Source: Athripsodes cinereus
Taxonomy: Eukaryota; Arthropoda; Insecta; Trichoptera; Leptoceridae
Assembly (NCBI GenBank): GCA_947579605.1
Contig: OX388318.1
Span: 24,352,098-24,416,097 of the forward strand
Direction: 5' to 3'
DNA: 64,000 nt
The first letter of the stretch is position 1. Each line of letters begins with the position of its first letter. Made by a program: the position numbers and the translations under genes. Below are positions 15,201 through 27,200 of the stretch, in pieces. A model generated the notes under the pieces. That model saw only the letters and a program-made list of their open reading frames with translations. It searched no databases and was not told the origin of the DNA.

Positions 15201-18200
15201 AAATAAGAATTGTGGAAACAATCATTAATGTACTTTGTTACAAAAATAATGCATTAAATAACATGTTTTGTTTATAGGTTTATTGGGACATTAACTTAAC
15301 TAAAATGTTTTTCTACACAAGGATTAATGAATAATGTCTGCATATGATCGTCTACGAACTTTAAAGAGAAGCTCTTTTTTGTGTGATGAAGTAAAACAAT
15401 TTATTTATTTGTTAACAAAGTATATGGCTAAATAGCCTTTACACTACAATAACTTAAAAAAAAAAACAACACACTTGGAACAAACACAATCAACATATAA
15501 GAGACAATGAATACATCATGACCATAGAAACTACTGGATATTCTCAACAGAAAGCATGAACCTTTGAATAAACCCGCTCACAGCACATTTGCTCATGGTG
15601 TACTCTGAATAGTTGAAATCAACTTCACGGTGATAATTCCCTATTACATGGAGTCGATTCATTGATGAATAATAGCTATAATTGGACGATGATCCTGTAG
15701 CATAGAACAATGCCTGACTTTTGGTGCTACAACTAGGGAAAATACACCAACAGTTGAGTAGGAATAAGTTGAATTAATTTTGATTTATAAAGTCTTGAAC
15801 CATTCTCAAATAAATGTTGTATACTTATATGTTTTTAATTATTACCTTTATCATGAATGAATGAAAGAAACAAATATAAGGAACGAATGAAGAATGTTTT
15901 TAATTATTACCTTTATCATGAATGAATGAAAGAAACAAATATAAGGAACGAATTAAGAATGTTTTTAATTATTACCTTTATCATGAATGAATGAAAGAAA
16001 CAAATAAAAGGAACGAATGAAGAATGTTTTTAATTTTTGCCTATATCATGAATGAATGAAAGAAACTTACAGAGCGTGCAAGAAAGAAGTGCGAGAGTGT
16101 ACATGAAAGTTGCAGAATGAATGGGATGAAAATGAATGTGACTAAGACGAAAGTGCTGGTGTTTGAAAGAGAGATTGATAGAACAATGTGTGAAATGAAT
16201 GTTTGGAGCAAGTGAACGGATATGTATGTTTGCGATGGATGGTAGATACGAAAGAGATATTGAAAAAAGAAAAGTGAACGGTGCACTTCGATCTAATAGC
16301 AATGTCTCGAACATGTTATTATAAAATATAAACAAAAATTATTATAAAATATAAACAAAATGCTGGTGCACAACGCCATCCTCGCACCGATACTTATGTA
16401 TGCAAGCGAAACTTGGACATGGCTGTAGAAGGACGAAAGTGGAATAAATGCAGTGGAGATGCAAACACTGAGAAGAATGGTAGGTAAAACATTGCAAGAT
16501 AGAGTAAGAAATGAGGATATTAGAAGAACGAGTGGATGCAAGAAGAGTGTTGTTGATAGAATGCGTGTAAATAAATTGAGATGGTTTGGTCATGTAGAGC
16601 AAATGGATGGTGTAAGATTGACGAAGAAGGTATATTTATCTGAAAGAGAGGGTGTGAGAAAGCACGGACGTCCAAGAACCTTGTGGATCAAATACTCAAG
16701 GGTGGTCGCATGTTAAGTAAGAGGAATCGGCGTGCATGTATGAGAAACTGGATGAATGTAAAGGAAGCAAAAGAAGTATGTAAGGAAAGATCAACATGGC
16801 GTTCCGTTCTCTCTGCCTATCTCACCCGGGACACGGCATGAAGGTAAAGGATAGGATATATCATGAATTTATATATTATAGGCAGAAAGAATGGAGCCCC
16901 ACGGAATATCTGGTTTATATGGTGAGGCAATTAAATTCTATTATGTGTGTTAATGAATGTGTATTACAGAGATAGAAGAAGTATTTTAAAGGTTTATTTG
17001 AATGAGAATATAAGGAAATTGGATGAATTATTGTGATACATGTCTGACATGTGAATGCAACCTTTAGAAAGATGGATGTTGAATTGAATTAAACTCGGGT
17101 CAATGCATTGATGTATGCAGATGATGTGTACATTTTTGAAGTATGACAGATATCAATTAGTGGATAACTTTTGTCAAACATGATACTTACCTATTATAAT
17201 TCAATGAATAACATTGAATAATATTTTTTGTATGACAATTCATAAATACTTAATGCATTAAAAATGTACTATTCTTTACCCTCACGCCGTGTCCCAGGTG
17301 GGGTAGGCAGAAAGAACGGAACGCCATAAAGATCTATCCTTACATACTTATTTCGTTTCCTCTACATTCATCCAGTTTCTCATTCATGAATGCCGATTTC
17401 TCTTACTCAACACGCGACCGTCTTTATGAATTTGATCCAAGTGACTAAGCCACAATGTTCTTGGACTCTGCGCTTCGTCACACCCCCTCTTTCAGATACA
17501 CACATCATCTACTTCATCCTTTCATCGTGCATTCGCTCATCATATCTTTGTTAACACACATCCGCTCATTTTCATTTATTTATTTTGGTCAACGGAACAC
17601 TACAGACAATACATATATGTTTAGTACAATAAAACAATGATCAACAACAAGTATACAATGCAATGTCCAGTTATAAGTGTTCATATATTATTCTGTGAAA
17701 TTAAATCAAAGCCCAATTGGTTGTCATACATAATTAAAAACAATAATAAAAAGAAATTAAGTTTTGTTCTGTTCATTCTCCTGATATCCTCATTCTTCAC
17801 TCTATCTCGCGACGTTTTACCAACCATTCTTCTCAGTGAACGCATCTCCACAGCATTTATTCCACTCTCGTCCTTTTTCAACCACGTCCAAGTTTCGCTC
17901 GTAAACATAAGTGTCGGTAACAGAATGGTATTGTGCACCAGCATTTTTGCCATGTTTGACACGATGAATCAAATTTTTTCCAGTTTTATAAGAATTTAAT
18001 TGACAACAATAATAAAGGCAAAAAAAAAACACAAATTTCAAAATAAAATGTTTATTTATCTCAAATAAATAAATAATAAACAGTTAACATATATTAGGAA
18101 TGTAGTGTTCATCACCTAGAGACTAATTTATTTTAAAAGACATAAACGATGAGCTGGTGCCGATTGTAGAGGGAAGCTGGTTCCAAAGTCTAGCGGTGTG

Positions 18201-21200
18201 AATGCTAAAAGATGAAGAGTAGAAATCAAGAGCAATCTATTGTTCTCCGACCTAAGTGAAAGTCCACGCACTGCTCCAAATTGGAATCTTTATTTATGAA
18301 TTCTTGAAATATTTATATAATTATTGTTTTGTTGTTGTTTTTTGTGTTTTGTTTTTGTGACATTTGGCATTTTATTTTCTCCGTCTCAAACTTTTTATGT
18401 GACGGATGTGTAGTTTCAATAAATTGTTTATTGAATGAACTTTGATACCATGAATTTTGACTGTTTTATCTGAGAATTCTTTATTATTAATTTTATCGTT
18501 TGACTAATATTGTGTACTTCTTCTTTTATTAATTGTAGCCAGTTCAATGCAATTATTTTTACTGGTATTTTGATATTTATTTTTTAATAGTGTAATGACA
18601 CTATCTTACATTTTATACATTTTTAATTGCTTTTTATTTTTATACAGTATTAATTGTTGTTTGAATTTTGAATACCATTTTATAAAAGCTTTAAGCTGTA
18701 TATATGTGTAATAAATAAATACGTATAATACTAATATGGACAATTTGTATTTGGCGCCTCTTTAATGTTCCGTGACCATTTCAAGGGCACCATGACTTCT
18801 CCTGAACAGCAATGTTTCAGTTTGCTAGCCTGAATGTAACAGTAGGTTGGTTTTGTCTTAAAGCCGCAGGTAATCTTTTCCAGGCAGTTGGCTCCTTGGC
18901 GCTGAAGCTCCTATCTGCAAATTTGGAAATGTTTTCCCTGTTGGGTTCTACAAGTTTGTTGACAGTGGTGGAAGATGAGTGCAGTAGTCGCTTTAGAGTT
19001 TTGTTGATGGGACAGAGCTCAGCGAGGCATAGATGTGCTGCACCGTACAAGGCTTTATGAACCGTGAGGTACAGTTTGAAGTCTACTCTCTTTGAGACTC
19101 TCAGCCAATGTAGCTCCTTAAGCAGTGGTGTGATGTGTCAGCGCTTATTGTCTCTGTAAATGGTCCCATCAGCACCATTAAAGGCTATCTGGAGACGGTT
19201 GAGAATGATTCCAAGAATATTTTAACTAAATAATATCCGAATATAACCTGTAAACAAAACATATTATTTAATAAGGGGAAATAATGTATTATTGTGTAAC
19301 ACAAGCAAAAAGTATTTAGAATTTATTCTCCATTCCTCTCTATTTTATGCTAGTCAACATTTAAGAAAGGGACTCCCACCTTTTACCCCTGGATGTTTCA
19401 AGAACATCAGTTCTCATATCATCCAATTTCTGCTAGCCTCTTTACTACTACCATTACTATAGACATAAGACATTTGTATAGACATAACATAACACACATA
19501 GATATTTCACATAACACAAACTTAGATGAATCTTGTATTATGGGTACTAACGCGACGATACACACATATACAATGCACTAAACACATATACATGTAACAC
19601 CCAGACCCAGGACAATTTGAAAAAGGTCATTCCTCAATCTGCCCTGGCCGGGAATCGAACCCGGGACCTCGTGACTCAAAGGCAAGAGCGTTACCTCCAC
19701 GCCACACCGGACGACTACACCGTTATAGCATATCTCACAACTGGGGTGGCAAGCAGACCAGCTGCATGTAATAAACTTCCAAGGTGTCCTCTTTGTGCCA
19801 ACAAAAAATTAAAACATTCAGGATGGATGGGACATTAGTCTCTTTAATTCGGTGAATTTCTGCTATAGGTTATCCAATAGCATCCAGTTAGAAAATATAC
19901 CAATATTGATGACCTATACCGTTGATATATTATACCCATCGTTGTATTTATTTTTATTATCTTTCACTGTACACTGTTACAAGATATTGTGGGGCATTCG
20001 GATATGAGCTAGGGGAGGGGTACAGATTAAACTTAATAATGATTTATTTTCTGCATAGTTGAGTTTCATGACGTAATTATGCATTTACATAAATAATATG
20101 GCATTCACTGGGCGAGAATCATTCCCTTGTCCCAATATTGCCATCTGAGCCCTTCTATAATATCTTGTAACGGTATACAGTGAACGATAATAATAATAAA
20201 AAATACAACTATGATCATCAATTTATATCTTTTCCTAATGGGTACTACTGGATAACCTATTATAGAAATTAACCTTTAATTCTATGTACGTACCACAATT
20301 CATGTCCTCATTTAATCCATATAGGTGTTTCTTGGTCGGCATTTACCATTTCTGCCTATGGTCTTGCCCTCCTCGATGGTGATGAGCACACCGGTGCCTG
20401 ATGTTATGGCCAATCCAGTTGAACGTTGTTGTAGTTTTGAAATAATATTTTTCACTCATCTTCTTCTAGCCCGCTAGACTTGAATCTCGAGGGGGTCCGA
20501 ATCCATGTTTTAGCGTCATCTGTTACAGGATGGAGGCCTTGTATACCTCCAATGAATGAGAATATAGGACAGTAGTCAGATAAACAACACATACACTGTT
20601 CACGACAATTCCACAATGCATTATACGTTTTAAAACTAGTCGCACAGTTACACTTCAAAAAAAGCGACTCGGACAAAACTATCAATCGACACCAAATTTT
20701 ATTTGCGTAAAAAACACAGCAAGATAGGAAAAAAGTATTAGAAATATACTAAAATAAATATTATTCTAAAAAATAAACAATCTTGCGTTGTAAAAAGATG
20801 GAAAAACTATGGAAAAAGACTTTTAGATTGCTAAAATGTACCTTCACGGCAATCTTAAGTTTTGACAGCTACTAGATCGCTATACTAGACCGGTATTAAG
20901 ATCGGCCTTGACAATTTTGTTTCAAGAGTACCGATTTCATACAAATATTAAGATCTTAACGAATTTTTAAGACATCAAACTAGATCGGTCTTAAATATTA
21001 GATTTAGACCGTGTTCAAAAGTACCAATTCGCCATTTTAAGATGCAAACAAGATTAGATCGCATTTAGATTGTGTCGGGAGTAGGGCTGCTGTATAATAT
21101 TGCCTGAATGCAAAAATACTGCAAAAACAAAAAAAAACATGTAGAATATGATTTTCAATAAATACCAGTGCACTGCTGAAGATGAAGATTGTCGGTAGTT

Positions 21201-24200
21201 TTGACCCAATAAAACCTCAGCTGACTCTCCCATTGGAACTCTTGCCTGCTGGTCACATTGTCCCTGACAAATCCCTCCACAATATCCCGAGCGTGGACAT
21301 CTATGGTGGTGATTGTCTTGAATTTGAGACGTTCATTCGGAGCTAAATCTGAAAAAAAGATAAAATCTTTCAATCATTAGCAAAGTGTAAAAAATCTAAT
21401 CTCATAAATAATTTGTTAAGATCGCAAGAGCAAGAAATGAAATTATCTTGAGGAAAAACAAAAACTGCCCATTATTGACTCCAAGCTGAAGTCACATTGA
21501 GTTGAAAAGAAATTTTGGCAGATGGATTAGAGAGAAGATTTTAGAGACCATGGAAAAACAAAAGAAACATAAAAAAACCCCAAGAGATGGACAGATAAGT
21601 TTGTTTTCAAAATAAGTGTCTACCCATTTTTGCTCACCTTGTCTCAATTTCACAACCAAATCCGAAAGTTGAATGTTTAGTTCTTGCAAATGTTCCTTCA
21701 TGGCTCTCTTGTTCCCCTTCTTGATCCTGTCTAAAGCTTCTTCGGTTTCTGCTGTCCACCAGACAGCATTGCTAGCCAGGCACACCATACCCAGGTGGTT
21801 CAAAATCCATTCGGTTCTCGGCACCTTCCACTCCTTCCCGTAGAGGAATATTGCCTTCTTTGTGATGTATCTGTTGGTGATTCTCATCTCCTGCAGAACG
21901 CTGTTCATCCAATCTTCAACCCGACCCTCTGTGTAAACTGTATTGCGGAACTCCATTATCTGAAATGAGAAATAACAATTTTATAAGGGAAGAAGAACAC
22001 AATATAAAATGCTTGGTTGAAATACACTGAAACATGTGTTTTATGAACGGAATAATCCACACCATCAAAATAAGCAGTAAAATTACTAAATGTAACAAAT
22101 GTTCATGATTATCTTCACCCTGCAACACAAAAATAAAGGTATTCAGGATGGGTAGCACTCTTCCTTTTTACAAGACAATCAGAAACTTACAGCAGTGTGG
22201 AAGTCCTATTCTATTGACACGATTCCACGGATAAGAAAAGAATAGTAAAATTAAAGTTCTAAACAAAATTAAAAACAAATTCCAAACACAAGTATATTCA
22301 TAAAATGATCTGGGTACCCAGACAAATTGCATTTGGCGATCGACTACTAACAAACTTTTTGACAATGTACCATAACATTATACGTACATTGTCGAAAAGT
22401 TCATTTGTAATCGATCGCCAAAAGCAATTTGTCTAGATACCCAAACAAAATTACGAGGAACTATACGAATATATGTTTTAAACATCTCACCTCTCCTTCA
22501 CAGGAGATCATTGCTGTGGCCACAGGACGATTCTCATTGTTGACATACAGCCTCAATGCCTTGATATTGTCAAACATCTAGAAAGATTAGTAGAAAAAAT
22601 ATTAAGGGATAATTGCATGTAACAAGCGTACAGGACGTCTTCTCGGTGCCATAAAAAAATATCAGGATAAGTGATTCCACTTATCCTGATATTTCCTGAG
22701 GGTGATGATGATGATGATGATGGAATCATCACCCTCAACGCTCCTCTTGGGAACACAGGGCACAAACCAGCCTCCTCCATTCAGAGCGTCTCTGTGCCAA
22801 TCACGTCACCTCCCCCCACGAAATTCGCTGCACTCTGATTTTATTGTCATAGGAACGGTGTATTGTGAAAGAGGGACGCCCGGGCCAACGGAACCCTTGC
22901 GGGCAGAAGAACATTGTTCTTTTTGGCCAACTATTATTGGGCATTCTCAGAACATAACCCATTTAGGACCATTGTCTCTCCTGTATCACGGATATTACAG
23001 ACTCTGCCGTGTGTGTCAACTCTCAATTGAAAATGTAAAATGTATTATAGTGATATTATGTGTTCCCAGGCCGTTATTTAAAACCATATTGAGATAGTGC
23101 CGTTGTAATTCCCGCCATGTGTCACATTTACGCCTCCATATTGGCACTCATTAACTCACACTTTGGTCAACCAAGCAGAAACACATAGAACTTTTGTCTA
23201 TGGATTTTATTTGATTGTCTTTTTCTAAGCACAATTCATTAGTGTGTTAGTTTTCGAACTGTCACGACGCCATTTTTTCTGTTGTTCGCGTGTTTATTGT
23301 GTTGTTGAGTAAACAAAGCAAAAATGCCGAGAAATGCAGCGAAAAAGTTACGCGGTAATAGTGGGGAAAAAGATTTGTCGCCGACGGAGATCGCGGCAAT
23401 CATTCACGCTCCCGAAACTCAAACATCAAGCGCTTCGTCGGCCAAGCGCAAGAAAATGGAGGTCGAGGACCCGCGTTTCGACGTTTTGGCGAAGCAAGTC
23501 GCGGATCTCGGCGAAACCATGAACCAGTTCATGGAAAGCATGGTAGCAAGAGATACGACACGGCAGTTATCTCTTCCGCGAAGTGCGCGCTCACGATCGA
23601 AGTCGCAACCGCGGGAACAAATACTAGAGGTGGAAACGAGGACACACGGGTCGAGACCACCAAAACGCAAGTCGGGACCATCGCGGCGAAAATCGGGTTC
23701 AGTTCAACGCGACACGCGGAAAGACACATATCGCGCGCGAGATAACTCTCCCGCCAGCCGGGAAAGTTATTTTTCCGATGGGGAGTCAGAAGGCGAATCG
23801 TGGACATCCGCGAATTCCGATGATTATCAAGGGAAACCTACTCCGGTAATCCTGGATGACATCGAGACGACACTCGCGGAACCTTCGATTCCGCAAGCGA
23901 AGGAGTCCAGAGTGGCAAGAGGAATTAGGTTGCAGCATCTGAACTCCCAAGACTGGTGCAATGTACGTTTCGCTGAAGTCCAAAAGGCGTATAATGCAAA
24001 GCCGTTCTTCGCAGCATTGGAGGCGAACGATGAAGTGAGGCACCTAGTTGGGAGTGACTCCTTGACAACCCAGGAGACATTCTGTGCTGCCCTCTCACAT
24101 GCCATCGTTATGCAGGGGGAACATCTGAGGACAGCGGTGCAGGAGCTGGCAGATACAGACCCGTCCCAGATGCAGAACAGGATCCAATCTCTGTTTGGCC

Positions 24201-27200
24201 CTAAGTCCGAATACCAGAAGGTCTCAAAAGACCTTACACAGATAGTGTGTGGAAAAAGGGCAAGCCTGATCCAGCAACGAAGAGAAGGCATCCTGAAAGC
24301 ATTGGAGGACAGGAATGTCCAAGCTGCATTCCGGAGGATTCCTCCGAATGAACAGTATATTTTTGAGCCGGCGGCACTATCAGGGACGATTCAGAAGATG
24401 GGAGGCATCGATAAATGCCTCCAAAGACACAGACCTCAGGAGCCAATGCCTGGTCCATCGGGAGTAAAACCAGGGAAAGCATATGTCCAACGAGATATCA
24501 CCCGACGCCCAACTAAACAGGACACAGCAGAGGCACGGAGGTTTCGTGAAGCGAGACGTCCCACAATCCAGAAATCGGGACACCGAAAGAATAGAGCACG
24601 CCGTCAGCATGGAGACAAGAAACGGTATAGGTGACTACCTACCGTTTCAAGGGGGACAGCTTCAACATCATCTGAAGCAGTGGAGGATGTTAAATCCTCC
24701 ACAGGTAATTTTGAAGGTCCTTCAGGGGTACAGGATACCCTTTACTTCAAAACCCCCCTTAATCCTCCCCACAGACCTCGACCGAGCTGTGGTCACCAAA
24801 GAGTCCAAGCTGATGACAGGTCACATATTGGAAATGTTAAAATCACAAATATTAGAGAAGGCAAATCCCTCACCATCGTTTGTCTCCAGGATGTTTCTGG
24901 TTCCAAAGGTCGACGGAACTACAAGAACCGTCCTAAACTTAAAAGGACTAAATCAATTCGTAGAACCAGGGACCTTCAGTCTGATAAACGTTCAGAAGAT
25001 TCCAGACTTCCTTCAGCCCAACGACTGGATGGTAAAAGTGGACTTATCACAAGCATACTTCCACATTCCGGTAAGTCCATCTCATCGCAGATTCCTGCGT
25101 TTAGCATACCAGGGACAAATATACCAGATGACGTGTCTTCCATTCGGTCTAAGTTCGGCCCCAAAAATATTTGCGACAATAACCAATTGGATAGCACAGC
25201 AGTTACGAGACAAAGGACTCCGGATCGTAGTTTATCTAGACGATTTCTTTCTGGTAAACCAATGTCCGGAAATCCTGAGCCGGCACGTAGACGAATTAGT
25301 CCACTGCCTACGGACCCTAGGGTGGAAACTGCAGCTTCAAAAGTCCATTCTCACCCCTTGTCGTCGGGTAGACTTTTTGGGCATAAGCTGGGATACAGAG
25401 GCAAACCTAAAATTGCTACCCGAAGACAAACGTCACAGGCTACAGGAATTTCTAAAGAAGCTGATTGCGAGAAGAACATGGTCGTTGAAGGAATCACAAA
25501 GCCTTTTAGGATTTCTAAATTTCGCCAATTTCGTAGTCCCACGAGGAAGACTAAACAGCAGAACCCTTCAACGGTGCAGCCGCAAACTGATTTACCATCG
25601 TCCGACCCACAGAGTAGTCATTCCTCTAGCGGCTCTGGAAGAAATGAAATGGTGGATGGCGAATACAGAAAAGAGCAGCCCGATCCACATCTCGGGCTTT
25701 CAACATCTCTTGACAACAGATGCATCAGACGTCGGATGGGGAGCCATACTCGACGACAAGCTACTCAGCGGTCAGTGGTCTTCCCACCAGCAAAACTTAC
25801 ACTGCAACGTAAAGGAGATGCTCGCCGTGTTGGCTGCCATGTCTCCACACGTGCTAGAGCTGTCAGGCTCGGGTCTTCTGATCCAGTCAGACAACAAGAC
25901 AGTGGTTTCCTATCTGCGCAACGAGGGAGGCACCAGGTCAAAAGCTCTTCTGACTTTGACTCGCCAGATCATGGAGATAGCAGACCAGCACCACATAGGT
26001 CTGTCTGCTTATTATCTCCCAGGACGACTCAACGGCATCGCCGATCGTCTGTCACGCCAGCAGACACTTTCAGAGTGGCACCTCCTACCGGAAGCAACTT
26101 CCGCCATATTCAGAAAGTGGGGAGTACCAGAAATAGACTTATTCGCCTCAACAACTGCAAACGTAATACAGGCATATGTATCCTGGGATCAGAACGACAC
26201 AAACGCATGTTTCCACAATGCTTTCAGTCGTCAGTGGAACTACAAACTGGCTTGGGTTTTTCCACCACCGAGTCTAATGCCACGAGTTCTAAGACATCTG
26301 AACGAAGCTCGGGGAATCTTTCTAATAGTAGCTCCCAGGTGGCAGAAGGTATTCTGGAGAGCAGATCTGAAGAGTCGAGCTTTGGACACTCCTCTTCAAG
26401 TGCAGAACCTTCAGAAGGTGCTAATAGACACAGGGACGGGCAAACCTCCCCCGCACATAGACACATTAACCCTGGAAGTTTGGAGATGTGGGGGTGGCAG
26501 AACAGCCTTACCAACTGGTCCCATCAGCAGAAGCAGCTACTGCGAAACGCCTGGCGCAAATCCACCCTAAAATCATACGAAGCTGCTTGGAAGCGATGGC
26601 ATATGTGGGCAACTAAGCAGGAAATTGATCCTTGTAACCCCAGTGGCAGTCAGCTTGCAAGATTTCTCTCCGATTTACACTTGAAGATCAAACTAGCAGC
26701 TAGTACAATTGCTCTACACAAGTCAGTCGTATCAACATTCTGCAATCCACATTTGCAGGGCCGCCTCAGTTCTCACCCATTAGTAAAAAGAATAATGAAA
26801 TCAGTTCAACTAGCGAAGCCAAAGAGTAGCAAGCCACCTGTATGGGATCCTCGTATAGTTATATCTTGGTTAGAGACAAACATACCGGACAGGATTACTC
26901 TATTTGAAGCAAGTCGCAGAGCATGTACTCTGCTCTTATTGGCTTCAGGACGGCGGGTGCATGATCTAACTCTGCTCCATTGTACGGACGATAAGCTTAT
27001 TTTTGAAGGTGATAGTGTAACTCTGTGGCCAATATTTGGCTCTAAGACGGACACGGCTACACATCAACAATCGGGCTGGAGATTGAAAAAAGCCAACAGC
27101 AATAACATAGACCCAATCTTCTGGATCAGAAAAGTATTGGAGATGTCAACGAGTAGAAGAACAAATCCAAATACACAGTATCCACTTTTCATTTCCACTT

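Noticed and set aside
15831..16070. CRISPR-like direct repeats
   Set aside because: 65-bp units abut without spacers in a eukaryotic intron; a tandem repeat.
18817..19060. Possible host gene on either strand
   Set aside because: The minus-strand peptide is the C-terminal end of an L2/CR1-like LINE; the plus-strand frame is its complement.
19640..19715. Possible tRNA gene on the minus strand
   Set aside because: A and B boxes are present, but no acceptor stem closes and a sister copy at 31965-32152 shows that it is a SINE.
19617..19838. 73-codon plus-strand frame with an [11 protein letters not shown] peptide
   Set aside because: This peptide arises from reading the B box of a tRNA-derived SINE backwards; not a gene.
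23419..24610. Several minus-strand frames of 76-154 codons opposite DIRS ORF1
   Set aside because: Shadows of the GC-richer sense ORF; no domains and no start context.
24680..26485. Calling the recombinase protein as 930 residues
   Set aside because: The first ~600 codons lie over RT/RNase H in another frame without a domain; the recombinase core begins after 26486. Kept as a finding instead.
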